Shown one piece after another: positions 24,826-33,526 of a stretch of 64,000 nucleotides of DNA; the first letter of the stretch is position 1; every line of letters begins with the position of its first letter. The position numbers and the translations under genes are program-made. The notes under the pieces were generated by a model. That model ran no database searches. It was not told the DNA's origin and worked only from the letters and a program-made list of their open reading frames with translations. The stretch is from Caballeronia concitans (GTDB lineage: Bacteria > Pseudomonadota > Gammaproteobacteria > Burkholderiales > Burkholderiaceae), in the NCBI RefSeq assembly GCF_001544615.1, contig NZ_FCNV02000014.1:88297-152296 (forward strand), written 5' to 3'.

Positions 24826-25590
24826 ATGTCAGAGTCGCGTCTTCTCGAAGGCAAGGTCGCCGTCATTTCCGGAGCGGCATCGCCGCGCGGGATCGGCATG
24901 GCGACGGCGCGCATGTTCGCGAAGCACGGCGCGAAAGTCGCCATTCTCGATCTCGACGAAGCCGCCGCGCGCGAAGCGGCCGGCAGCATCGGCCCGGAAC
25001 ATCGCGGCTATGTCTGCAACGTGACCGACCGCGCCGCGTGCGACGCCGCCGTGGATCGCATCGTCACGGACTTCGGCGGCATCGACATTCTCATCAACAA
25101 CGCGGGCGTCACGCAGGCCGCGAAGCTGCTCGACATCGACTCCGAAAGCTGGGACCGCATTCTCGACGTGAACCTGCGCGGCGTGCTGTATCTGTCGCAA
25201 GCCGTCGTCCCGGTGATGAAGCGCAACGGCGGCGGCTCGATCGGCTGCATGTCGTCGGTATCGGCGCAGCGCGGCGGCGGCATTCTCGGCGGCCCGCACT
25301 ATTCCGCCGCGAAGGCAGGCGTGCTCGGTCTCGCCAAGGCGATGGCGCGCGAGTTCGGCGTCGACGGCATCCGCGTGAATTGCGTGACGCCGGGCCTCAT
25401 TCAGACCGACATCAACGCCGGCAAGATCAGCGACGAAAAACGCGTCGAGATTCTCGCCGGCATTCCGCTCAATCGTCTGGGCGTGCCCGACGACGTCGCC
25501 GGCGCATTTCTCTTTCTCTCCGCGCCGATTTCCTCGTACATTACGGGCGCCGTCATCGACGTGAACGGAGGCATGCTGATTCACGGTTGA
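24826..25590 (+). CDS. Short-chain dehydrogenase/reductase in transketolase operon
   Basis: A 254-residue classical SDR: VAVISGAASPRGIGMATARM (cofactor loop), ILINNAGVTQAAKLLDIDSE, Ser in GCMSSVSAQRG, and the Tyr/Lys pair in HYSAAKAGVLGLAKAMAREF. AILDLDE places an Asp after the second beta strand, favouring NAD over NADP. The ATG follows GGAGA at a good distance. It sits 35 bases after the transketolase subunit and 60 bases before a TRAP binding protein, so it probably oxidises or reduces the imported polyol or ketose. The true substrate is unknown. Confidence 0.9.
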   Translation: MSESRLLEGKVAVISGAASPRGIGMATARMFAKHGAKVAILDLDEAAAREAAGSIGPEHRGYVCNVTDRAACDAAVDRIVTDFGGIDILINNAGVTQAAKLLDIDSESWDRILDVNLRGVLYLSQAVVPVMKRNGGGSIGCMSSVSAQRGGGILGGPHYSAAKAGVLGLAKAMAREFGVDGIRVNCVTPGLIQTDINAGKISDEKRVEILAGIPLNRLGVPDDVAGAFLFLSAPISSYITGAVIDVNGGMLIHG

Positions 25591-25650
25591 AACGCGCGGC
25601 ATCGAATAACAACACTTATATCGACATCACCCGGTTTGGAGGAGCACACC

Positions 25651-26691
25651 ATGACCACTCGCACGAAAGACAGCGGCATCGACCGGCGTACGTTCCTGAA
25701 GACGGGCGCGACCATCGCCGCGGCCGCTCCGCTGTTCGCCATCACGACGCGCCGCGCATCGGCGGCCGAGTTCTCGTACAAGCTCGCGACGGGTCAGGAC
25801 CCGACGCATCCGGTGAACATTCGCGGCCAGCAGGCCTGCGACAAGATCCGCGAAGCGACCGGCGGCAGGCTCGACATCAAGCTCTTTCCCGCCAATCAGC
25901 TCGGCTCCGACACCGACCTGCTCTCGCAGGTGCGCAGCGGCGGCGTCGAGTTCTTCAATCTCGCATCGTCGATTCTCGCGACACTCACGCCCGCCGCCGG
26001 CATCGTCAACACGGGCTTCGCGTTTCCCGACTACGACACCGTCTGGAAAGCCATGGACGGCGATCTCGGCGGTTATATCCGCCAGCAGATCGAGAAGTCG
26101 GGAATCATCGCGGTGTCGAAGCCGTGGGACAACGGCTTTCGGCAAGTGAGTTCGTCCACGCGCGTCGTGAAGACGCCCGCCGATCTGAAGGGCTTCAAGA
26201 TTCGCGTGCCGCAAGCGCCGATGCTCACGTCGCTCTTCAAGTCGCTCGATGCCGGTCCCGCGCCGATCAACTTCAACGAACTGTATTCCGCGTTGCAGAC
26301 GGGCGTGGTCGAAGGTCAGGAAAACCCGTTGCCGATCATCGCGACGGCGAAGCTCTACGAAGTGCAGAAGTCCATCAGCCTCACGTCGCACGTGTGGGAC
26401 GCGTACTGGATTCTCGGCAACCGCCGCGCGTGGGAGAAGCTGCCCGCCGACATGCGCGCGATCGTCACGCGCGAGTTCGAAGCGGCCGGCATGAATCAGC
26501 GCGCGGATATCGCGAAGCTAAATTCGAGCCTGCGCGACGACCTGAAGGGCAAGGGCATCAACATCGTCGAGGTAGATCGTGAAGCGTTCCGCGGCGCGCT
26601 GAAGAAAACGAGCTTCTATACCGACTGGAAATCGAAGTACGGCGAGCAAGGCTGGGGCGTGCTCGAAAAGTACACCGGCAAACTGGTATGA
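25651..26691 (+). CDS. TRAP transporter substrate-binding protein DctP (Tat signal)
   Basis: A 346-residue periplasmic solute-binding protein. The N-terminus has DRRTFLKTGATIAAAAPLFA, a twin-arginine signal, and is then processed near RRASAAEF. The TRAP DctP pattern follows: KLATGQDPTHPVNIRGQQAC, VKTPADLKGFKIRVPQAPML, with the Arg that usually salt-bridges a substrate carboxylate, and ALQTGVVEGQENPLPIIATA. The start has GGAGG six to eight bases upstream. It overlaps the permease gene by 4 bases (ATGA). The conserved Arg suggests that the imported compound carries a carboxylate or sulfonate group, which fits a sugar acid rather than a neutral sugar. Confidence 0.93.
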   Translation: MTTRTKDSGIDRRTFLKTGATIAAAAPLFAITTRRASAAEFSYKLATGQDPTHPVNIRGQQACDKIREATGGRLDIKLFPANQLGSDTDLLSQVRSGGVEFFNLASSILATLTPAAGIVNTGFAFPDYDTVWKAMDGDLGGYIRQQIEKSGIIAVSKPWDNGFRQVSSSTRVVKTPADLKGFKIRVPQAPMLTSLFKSLDAGPAPINFNELYSALQTGVVEGQENPLPIIATAKLYEVQKSISLTSHVWDAYWILGNRRAWEKLPADMRAIVTREFEAAGMNQRADIAKLNSSLRDDLKGKGINIVEVDREAFRGALKKTSFYTDWKSKYGEQGWGVLEKYTGKLV

Positions 26692-28559
26692 AAATCATGC
26701 AGACGGTTCCGCTTCCGCATCCGGCGCCGCATCGCGGTATCGCGGCGAAACTCGATACCGTGCTCGGCCATCTCGTCGAGATTCCGGCAGCGCTGCTGGT
26801 CGTGGCCGAGATCGTCGTGCTGCTCGCCGGCGTGACGAGCCGCTATGCGCTGCACACGCCGCTCGTCTGGTCCGACGAACTCGCCTCGATGCTGTTCCTC
26901 TGGCTCGCGATGCTCGGCGCGGTCGTCGCCTTGCGGCGCGGCGAGCACATGCGGATGACGGCGCTCGTCGGCATGGCGTCGCCCGGCATGCGCGCGTTTC
27001 TCGATGTCGTCGCGATCGCGGCGCCCCTCGCCTTCCTCGCGATGGTGATCGGCCCTGCCATCGACTTCGCGCAGGACGAAGCGTTCATCACGACGCCCGC
27101 GCTCGGCATTTCCAACTCGTGGCGCGCGGCCGCGCTGCCCATCGGCTCGGGCCTGATGCTGCTCGTCGCGTGCGTGCGGCTCGTGCGCGTCGGCGACCGG
27201 AAGCTCGTGCTCGGCGCGCTCGCGGTGGTCGCGGCCATCGCAGGCGCGTTCTACGCGGCGAGTCCGATGCTGAAGGATCTCGGCAATCTGAACCTTCTGA
27301 TCTTCTTCGTCGGACTCGTGGCGTTGTGCGTGCTGTCGGGCGTGCCCATCGCGTTCTCCTTCGGGCTTGCGACCTTCGGCTATCTCGCGCTCACGACGAG
27401 CACGCCGCTCGAAGTCGTGGTCGGGCGCATGGACGAAGGCATGTCGCATCTGATCCTCCTGTCCGTGCCGCTCTTCGTGTTCCTCGGACAACTGATCGAG
27501 ATGACCGGCATGGCCGCCGCGATGATCGCGTTCCTCGCGAGCCTGCTCGGTCACGTGCGCGGCGGCTTGTCGTACGTGCTCGTCGGCGCGATGTATCTCG
27601 TCTCCGGCATCTCCGGTTCGAAAGCCGCCGACATGGCCGCCGTCGCGCCCGTCTTGTTCCCCGAGATGAAGGCGCGCGGCGCGAAGCCCGGCGATCTCGT
27701 GGCGCTGCTCGCGGCAACGGGCGCGCAGACGGAAACCATTCCGCCGAGTCTCGTGCTCATCACGCTCGGCTCGGTGACCGGCGTGTCGATTTCCGCGCTG
27801 TTCACGGGCGGCATGCTGCCGGGCATCGTGCTCGCGATCACCTTGTGCGCGGTCGTGTGGTGGCGCTATCGCGTGGACGATCTGTCGAACGTGAAACGCG
27901 CGTCGCGCGGCGAGATCCTGCGCAAGCTCGCCATCGCCCTGCCCGCGCTCGCCTTGCCGTTCGTGATTCGCGCGGCGGTGGTCGAAGGCGTCGCGACCGC
28001 GACGGAAGTCTCGACCATCGGCATCGCATATGCAGTGCTCGCGGGCCTGCTCATCTATCGCCGCTTCGAATGGGCGCGTCTCAAGCCGATGCTGATCGAC
28101 ACCGCCGCGTTGTCCGGCGCGATCCTGCTCATCATCGGCGCGGCGACGAGCATGGCGTGGGCGCTCACGCAATCCGGCTTCTCCGGCCAGCTCGCGCGCG
28201 CGATGGCGGCGCTTCCCGGCGGCGGATGGATGTTCATGGCGGCCTCGATCCTCGTGTTCATCGTGCTCGGCAGCGTGCTCGAAGGCATTCCGGCAATCGT
28301 GCTGTTCGGCCCGCTGATGTTTCCGATCGCGCGGCAAATGGGCATCAACGACGTGCATTACGCGATGGTCGTGATCCTGTCGATGGGCGTCGGCCTGTTC
28401 GCGCCGCCGTTCGGCGTCGGCTATTACTCGGCGTGCGCCGTGAGCCGCATTCATCCCGACGAAGGCATGAAGCCGATCCTCGGCTATATCGCGGCGCTGA
28501 TCGTCGGCCTGATTCTCGTCGCCGCCATTCCGTGGATTTCCACGGGCTTCCTGAAGTAA
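26688..28559 (+). CDS. Fused TRAP permease DctQM
   Basis: A 623-residue membrane protein joining the small DctQ subunit (about residues 1-170, four helices: VVAEIVVLLAGVTSRYALHT, VWSDELASMLFLWLAMLGA) to the large DctM subunit (from about 200, with NLLIFFVGLVALCVLSGVPI, VGAMYLVSGISGSKAADMAA and GLFAPPFGVGYYSACAVSRI). Together with DctP it forms a sodium-driven importer. It overlaps the binding-protein gene. Alternative start MQTVP lies three codons in. Fused QM forms are common in this family. Large antisense open frames over this gene are composition artefacts. Confidence 0.93.
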   Translation: MKIMQTVPLPHPAPHRGIAAKLDTVLGHLVEIPAALLVVAEIVVLLAGVTSRYALHTPLVWSDELASMLFLWLAMLGAVVALRRGEHMRMTALVGMASPGMRAFLDVVAIAAPLAFLAMVIGPAIDFAQDEAFITTPALGISNSWRAAALPIGSGLMLLVACVRLVRVGDRKLVLGALAVVAAIAGAFYAASPMLKDLGNLNLLIFFVGLVALCVLSGVPIAFSFGLATFGYLALTTSTPLEVVVGRMDEGMSHLILLSVPLFVFLGQLIEMTGMAAAMIAFLASLLGHVRGGLSYVLVGAMYLVSGISGSKAADMAAVAPVLFPEMKARGAKPGDLVALLAATGAQTETIPPSLVLITLGSVTGVSISALFTGGMLPGIVLAITLCAVVWWRYRVDDLSNVKRASRGEILRKLAIALPALALPFVIRAAVVEGVATATEVSTIGIAYAVLAGLLIYRRFEWARLKPMLIDTAALSGAILLIIGAATSMAWALTQSGFSGQLARAMAALPGGGWMFMAASILVFIVLGSVLEGIPAIVLFGPLMFPIARQMGINDVHYAMVVILSMGVGLFAPPFGVGYYSACAVSRIHPDEGMKPILGYIAALIVGLILVAAIPWISTGFLK

Positions 28560-28617
28560 GTCAATCCCTTTCGAACTCGTTGATGCCGCTCCTTTCACGG
28601 AGCGGCAAGGAGAAGTC

Positions 28618-30597
28618 ATGTCTTCCATCGACACGCCAGCGCTGTCGAACGCCATCCGCTTCCTCGCCATCGATGCGATCGTGCGCGCGGGCGAAGGCCA
28701 CCAGGGCGTGCCGCTCGGCATGGCCGAGATCGCCACGGCGCTCTTCACGCGCCACATGAAGTTCAATCCCGCCGATCCGCAATGGCCCGACCGTGACCGC
28801 TTCGTGCTGTCCAACGGACATGGCTCGATGCTGCTCTATGCCGTGCTGCATCTGACCGGCTATGCGAACTTCGGCATCGATCAGATCAGGACGTTTCGCG
28901 AGATGGGCTCGCACTGCGAAGGGCATCCCGAGTTCGATACGGCGTCGGGCATCGAAGTGACGACCGGCCCGCTCGGGCAAGGCATCGCGAACGCGTTCGG
29001 CATGGCCGTCGCGGAGGCGTATCTGAACGCGAAGTTCGGCGACGGCATCGTCGATCACTACACGTACGCGTTCGTCGGCGACGGCTGTTTGCAGGAAGGC
29101 GTCGGACAGGAAATGATTTCGCTCGCGGGGCATCTGAAGCTCGGCAAGCTCATTCTGTGCTGGGACGATAACCGCATCACCGACGACGGCAGCACGTCGC
29201 TATCCATCAGCGAGGATGTGAGCGCGCGCTTTCGCGTGGCGGGCTGGCATGTGATCGAAGTCGACGGCCACGATCTGGACGCGGTTTCCCGCGCGCTCGA
29301 CGAAGCGAAGCAAGACGCGCGGCCCTCGATGATCGCGTGCCGCACGGTGATCGCACGCGGCATCGCGCGTCTGCAAGGCCAGCGCGGCGGGCACAGCGGG
29401 CGTCTCTTCGAAAAGGACGCCGACGCCGCGCGCAACGAACTGAACTGGCCGCACGCGCCGTTCGAGATTCCCGCCGACGTGCTGAAAACCTGGCGCGATG
29501 CGGGCCGCCGCAGCGAAGGCGAATATCGCGCGTGGCGCGAGCGCGTCGCGTCGTTGCCGTCGCAAACGCGTGCGGAGTTCGAGCGCATCATGGCGGGCGA
29601 ATTGCCGGAAGGCTGGAAAGACACGCTCGAAACGTACAAGCGCGATGCGCAGAAGAGAGACGAAGCGCCCGGCGGAATCCTGATCTCGGCGGAGATCAAC
29701 GATCTGCTCGCGAACGTGCTGCCCGAGCGCGTGGTCGGCTGCGCGGACCTCGAAGCGCCGACGAGCCACAAGCGCAGCCTGCGCGGGTTCAATGCAGAAG
29801 ACCGCGGCGGCGCCTACGTGCATTGCGGCGTGCGCGAGCACGTCATGGGCGCGATGGCGAACGGCATGGCCGCGCACGGCGGCATCGTGCCGCTCGCCGT
29901 CACCTATCTGGCCTTTTCCGACTACGAGCGCCCCGCGATGCGCATGGCCGCGCTGATGGGTCTGCCGGTGAAGTTCGTCTTCAGCCACGACTCGATCGGC
30001 GTCGGCAAGAACGGGCCGACGCACCAGCCGGTGGAAATCCTCGCGTCCCTGCGCGCGATGCCGAACATGCGCGTGTTTCGTCCCGCGGATGCCGTCGAAG
30101 CCGCCGAATGCTGGATGCTCGCCTACGAGCACAGGACCGGCCCGAGCACGATGGTGTTCGCCCGTCAGACGCTGCCGCTCGTGCGCCGCTCGCACGACGC
30201 GGCGAATCTCAGCGCGCGGGGCGGCTATGTGCTTGCGAAGGCCGTTGGCGGCGAGCGCCGCGTCACGCTCATCGCGACCGGCTCGGAAGTGGCCATCGCG
30301 CTCGCCGCGCGCGAGCAGTTGCAGGCGGCGGGCATTCCGACGGCCGTCGTGTCGATGCCCTGCTGCGAACTCTTCGACGAACAGGACGCGGATTATCGGC
30401 AAAGCGTGCTCGGCGCCGGCACCGTGCGCGTCGCGGTGGAAGCGGCCGTGCGCTTCGGATGGGACCGCTATCTCGGCGATCGAGGCGGCTTCGTCGGCAT
30501 GAACGGCTTCGGCGCATCGGGGCCGGCCGAGGCGTTGTACGAGCACTTCGGCATCACGCCCGCGCATGTCGTCGCACAGGCGCAGCGGCATCTTTGA
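28618..30597 (+). CDS. tkt: Full-length transketolase with altered acceptor site
   Basis: A 659-residue single-chain transketolase. Conserved parts: DRFVLSNGHGSMLLYAVLHL, EGHPEFDTASGIEVTTGPLG, the TPP motif VGDGCLQEGVGQEMISLAGH, CGVREHVMGAMANGMA with catalytic Glu407, and FSHDSIGVGKNGPTHQPVE. In the last motif the E. coli Asp469 equivalent is Asn465. AGHPG is EGHQG, and the segments carrying the phosphate contacts Arg358 and Ser385 in E. coli (SRKAS, NLTLWSGS) do not match. The phosphate-contacting Arg520 equivalent (FARQTLP) is kept. A GGAG site precedes the ATG. It lies 58 bases after the TRAP permease, inside a catabolic operon rather than with pentose-phosphate genes. Confidence 0.92.
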   Translation: MSSIDTPALSNAIRFLAIDAIVRAGEGHQGVPLGMAEIATALFTRHMKFNPADPQWPDRDRFVLSNGHGSMLLYAVLHLTGYANFGIDQIRTFREMGSHCEGHPEFDTASGIEVTTGPLGQGIANAFGMAVAEAYLNAKFGDGIVDHYTYAFVGDGCLQEGVGQEMISLAGHLKLGKLILCWDDNRITDDGSTSLSISEDVSARFRVAGWHVIEVDGHDLDAVSRALDEAKQDARPSMIACRTVIARGIARLQGQRGGHSGRLFEKDADAARNELNWPHAPFEIPADVLKTWRDAGRRSEGEYRAWRERVASLPSQTRAEFERIMAGELPEGWKDTLETYKRDAQKRDEAPGGILISAEINDLLANVLPERVVGCADLEAPTSHKRSLRGFNAEDRGGAYVHCGVREHVMGAMANGMAAHGGIVPLAVTYLAFSDYERPAMRMAALMGLPVKFVFSHDSIGVGKNGPTHQPVEILASLRAMPNMRVFRPADAVEAAECWMLAYEHRTGPSTMVFARQTLPLVRRSHDAANLSARGGYVLAKAVGGERRVTLIATGSEVAIALAAREQLQAAGIPTAVVSMPCCELFDEQDADYRQSVLGAGTVRVAVEAAVRFGWDRYLGDRGGFVGMNGFGASGPAEALYEHFGITPAHVVAQAQRHL

Positions 30598-30619
30598 ATC
30601 GTCAATTCCGGACATAGTC

Positions 30620-31576
30620 ATGCAGAAGATCGTCTTTCTCGACCGCGAAACGCTCGCTCCGCAAATCACGCTCAGGCGCCCCGCATTCGAACACGAACTC
30701 GTCGAATACGACCGCACCGCGCCCGATCAGGTCGCGGCGCGCCTCGCGGGCGCGAGCATCGTCATCACGAACAAGGTCGCGATCACCGCCGACGTCATCG
30801 AGCAGGTGCCCACGCTCCAACTCGTCGCGGTCGCCGCCACGGGCACGGACGTCGTCGACAAGGCGGCGTGCGCGAAACGCGGCATCGTCGTATCGAACAT
30901 TCGCGGCTATGCGGTGAACACGGTGCCGGAGCACACCTTCGCGCTGATGCTCGCGTTGCGCCGCAACCTCGTCGCATACCGCGACGACGTGCTGAACGGC
31001 GAGTGGCGGAAATTCGGCCAGTTCTGCTTCTTCAATCACGCGATACGCGATCTGGGCGGCGCCACGCTCGGCATCATCGGCGAAGGCGTGCTCGGGCAGC
31101 GCGTCGCCGAAATCGCGAAAGCGTTCGGCATGAAGCCGGTTTTCGCGGCGCATAAAGGACGCGATGGACTGGGGCCGCTCTACACGCCGTGGGACGAAGT
31201 GCTCGCGACGAGCGATGTCATCACGATCCATAGCCCGCTCACGCCGCAGACGCGCGGCATGCTGTCGACGGCCGAATTCCGCGCGATGAAGAAGAGGCCG
31301 CTCATCATCAACACGGCGCGCGGCGGACTGGTCGACGAAGCCGCGCTGGCCGCGGCGCTGGACGAAGGGCTCATCAGCGGCATCGGTTTCGACGTGCTCA
31401 CGACGGAGCCGCCCGCGCCCGACAACCCGCTCATGCGCATCGCCGGCCGGCCGAACGTGATCGTGACGCCGCACGTCGCGTGGGCGTCGGACGAAGCGCA
31501 GCAGTCGCTCGCCGATCAGCTGATGGACAACGTCGCGGCGTTCGTCGCGGGCGCGCCGGTCAACGTGGTGTCATGA
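30620..31576 (+). CDS. D-isomer-specific 2-hydroxyacid dehydrogenase
   Basis: A 318-residue NAD(P)-dependent enzyme of the D-2-hydroxyacid dehydrogenase family. VAVAATGTDVVDKAACAKRG lies in the substrate domain, LGGATLGIIGEGVLGQRVAE is the nucleotide fold (GxGxxG), and TIHSPLTPQTRGMLSTAEF, IINTARGGLVDEAAL and VTPHVAWASDEAQ contain the Arg-Glu-His catalytic set. Relatives reduce hydroxypyruvate or glyoxylate. In this operon it may process a 2-keto acid product of the transketolases. Start at 30620 is 22 bases after the transketolase stop. Its last codon abuts the stop of the convergent LysR2 gene. Confidence 0.9.
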   Translation: MQKIVFLDRETLAPQITLRRPAFEHELVEYDRTAPDQVAARLAGASIVITNKVAITADVIEQVPTLQLVAVAATGTDVVDKAACAKRGIVVSNIRGYAVNTVPEHTFALMLALRRNLVAYRDDVLNGEWRKFGQFCFFNHAIRDLGGATLGIIGEGVLGQRVAEIAKAFGMKPVFAAHKGRDGLGPLYTPWDEVLATSDVITIHSPLTPQTRGMLSTAEFRAMKKRPLIINTARGGLVDEAALAAALDEGLISGIGFDVLTTEPPAPDNPLMRIAGRPNVIVTPHVAWASDEAQQSLADQLMDNVAAFVAGAPVNVVS

Positions 31577-32461
31577 CCGCTCGACGATACCGAGCGCGTT
31601 CAGCAGCCACGCCTTGAAGGTCTCGAACGCCTCGTGCCGATGCGCCCTGCGCGGATGCACGAGGTAGTGCCCCACGTACTCCACTTCTTTTGCCGATCCG
31701 GCGAGCGGCCGCACGAGTTCGCCGCGCTGCAGCTCGCGCTCGGACAGCAACGTCGATTCGAGCACGACGCCGAGACCGTCGACGGCGGCGGCGATCGCCA
31801 TCGAACTGCGGTCGAAGCGCAGGCCGTAGTGCGTCGGCGGCGGAAGCGCGTTGGCTTCGAACCAGCCTTTCCATTGATACATCTGCACTTCGCACTGGAT
31901 CAGCGGCAGGTGATACAGATCTTGCGGCTCGCGGATGCGCTCCGCGAGCGCCGGCGTGCACAAGGGCGCTAGGCCTTCGAGCACGAGCGGAATCTTTTCG
32001 TGCGGTGAAGGCTTCGGCTCGCCATAGACGATGTCGAGATCGAAGTCGTCGTCGAAGCGCGCGTAGTCGGTATTCGCGGAAAAGCGCAAGTCGATGTTCG
32101 GGTGATCGCGCACGAAGCCCGCGAGCCGCGGCAGCAGCCATTGCGTCGCGAAGCTCGGCGCGGTGTGCAGCCGCAGCGGCGTGCGCTCGTCGCTCGCCAG
32201 CAGCGCAAAGCCGCGCTGCATCTCGTCCATGCCGCGCTGGATGTGCTCCATCAGCATCGCGCCTTCGCGCGTGAGGCGCACTTCCCGCGTGCTGCGCAGG
32301 AAGAGCCTGGTCCGGAGCAGATCTTCCATCTTGCGCACCGAATGACTGACCGCGCTGGGCGACAGATTCAGCTCGCGAGCAGCATCCGCGAAAGAAAGCG
32401 TGCGGCCGGCAGCCTCGAAAACCCGGATATACGAGAGCGGAACCTTGCGGAAGACGTTCAT
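31571..32461 (-). CDS. LysR regulator, GcvA-like, of split-transketolase module 2
   Basis: A 296-residue GcvA-type LysR. The helix-turn-helix is YIRVFEAAGRTLSFADAARE, then LSPSAVSHSVRKMEDLLRTR. The effector domain opens with LHTAPSFATQWLLPRLAGF, matching LysR1. It is divergent from the second transketolase operon (start 32636), and its stop overlaps that of the convergent 2-hydroxyacid dehydrogenase by six bases. It probably regulates module 2. Its similarity in fold, motif and placement to LysR1 supports module duplication. Confidence 0.9.
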   Translation of the reverse strand: MNVFRKVPLSYIRVFEAAGRTLSFADAARELNLSPSAVSHSVRKMEDLLRTRLFLRSTREVRLTREGAMLMEHIQRGMDEMQRGFALLASDERTPLRLHTAPSFATQWLLPRLAGFVRDHPNIDLRFSANTDYARFDDDFDLDIVYGEPKPSPHEKIPLVLEGLAPLCTPALAERIREPQDLYHLPLIQCEVQMYQWKGWFEANALPPPTHYGLRFDRSSMAIAAAVDGLGVVLESTLLSERELQRGELVRPLAGSAKEVEYVGHYLVHPRRAHRHEAFETFKAWLLNALGIVERS

Positions 32462-32635
32462 GCGCGGGATTCGTGAATGGTGTTCATCAGTTGCTGCAAT
32501 CTTTTCTTTTGTCAGCGCCGGCTGTCAAGGCTAAATTTTGCCAACCTCGTTTCCACACTGCCCGATTGCTGAACAGGAGACAACTGCAGCTTTCGGAGGT
32601 TGTCGAGGATTTCTCTTCCGTCCGCAGGAACAGCC

Positions 32636-33526
32636 ATGACAATGATTACCGAGGCCGAGCCGCAAGCCGGCTCGCGCCCAGCGCAACTCGCCAAACTCGC
32701 CGATCACGCTTACCGCATTCGCCGCTTCGCGCTGCGCATGGGCGAAGTGCAGGGCCAGGGCTATATCGGCCAGGCGCTCGGACTCGCCGATGCCCTCGCC
32801 GTCGCCTGGTGCCACGCGATGAACCTCCGCCCCGCCGATCCCGAATGGGAAGGCCGCGACCGCTTTCTGCTCTCGCACGGCCACTACGCGATCGCGCTTT
32901 ACGCCGCGCTGATCGAAGCGGGTGTGATCCCCGAGGAAGAGCTGGAAACGTACGGCTCCGACGACTCGCGCCTGCCCATGTCCGGCATGGCCACGTACAC
33001 GCCGGGCATGGAAATCTCGGGCGGCTCGCTCGGGCAGGGGCTGACGATCGCCGTCGGCATGGCGCTCGGTCTCCGTCTGAAGGGCAATCCGGCATTCGTC
33101 TACAACTCGATGTCCGACGGCGAGCTCGATGAAGGCGCGACGTGGGAAGCCGCGTTGTCCGCCGCGCATCACGGCCTCGGCAATCTCATCACGATGGTCG
33201 ACATCAACCGCCAGCAGGCGGACGGCCCGTCGCACGACGTGCTCGCCTTCGAGCCGCTCGCGGACAAGTTCGCGTCGTTCGGCTGGCACGTCGAGCGCGT
33301 GAACGGCAACGACATGCCCGCGCTGGTCGCGGCATTCGACCGTTGCCGGTCGCTGAACGAGGCGAAGCCGCGCGTCATCCTGCTCGACACCTTGATGGGC
33401 AAGGGCGTGCCGTTTCTGGAGGCGCGCGAGAAGAATCACTTCATCCGGGTGGACCCCGAAGAATGGCAGCAGGCGATCGCCGTGCTCGATCAACACCACG
33501 CAGCAGCACAAGGAGACGCAGCATGA
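32636..33526 (+). CDS. Transketolase N-terminal subunit, copy 2
   Basis: A 296-residue paralogue of the gene at 22977, sharing GEVQGQGYIGQAL, DRFLLSHGHYAIALYAAL, ELETYGSDDSRLPMSGMA, GGSLGQGLTIAVG, and MSDGELDEGATWEAALSAAH. Again the TPP motif has SDG instead of GDG. The ATG at 32636 is preceded by AGGAAC; ATG codons two apart (MTM) leave a small ambiguity. It overlaps its C-terminal partner by 4 bases. It is the first gene of a four-gene operon, and its promoter region shares the GGCTGTC element with module 1. Confidence 0.9.
   Translation: MTMITEAEPQAGSRPAQLAKLADHAYRIRRFALRMGEVQGQGYIGQALGLADALAVAWCHAMNLRPADPEWEGRDRFLLSHGHYAIALYAALIEAGVIPEEELETYGSDDSRLPMSGMATYTPGMEISGGSLGQGLTIAVGMALGLRLKGNPAFVYNSMSDGELDEGATWEAALSAAHHGLGNLITMVDINRQQADGPSHDVLAFEPLADKFASFGWHVERVNGNDMPALVAAFDRCRSLNEAKPRVILLDTLMGKGVPFLEAREKNHFIRVDPEEWQQAIAVLDQHHAAAQGDAA

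Noticed and set aside
26616-28814. A 732-codon antisense open frame over the TRAP permease
   Set aside because: It is Arg/His/Asp-rich with no recognisable fold. The plus-strand DctQM reading frame has clear family motifs, so the antisense frame is a GC-composition shadow.
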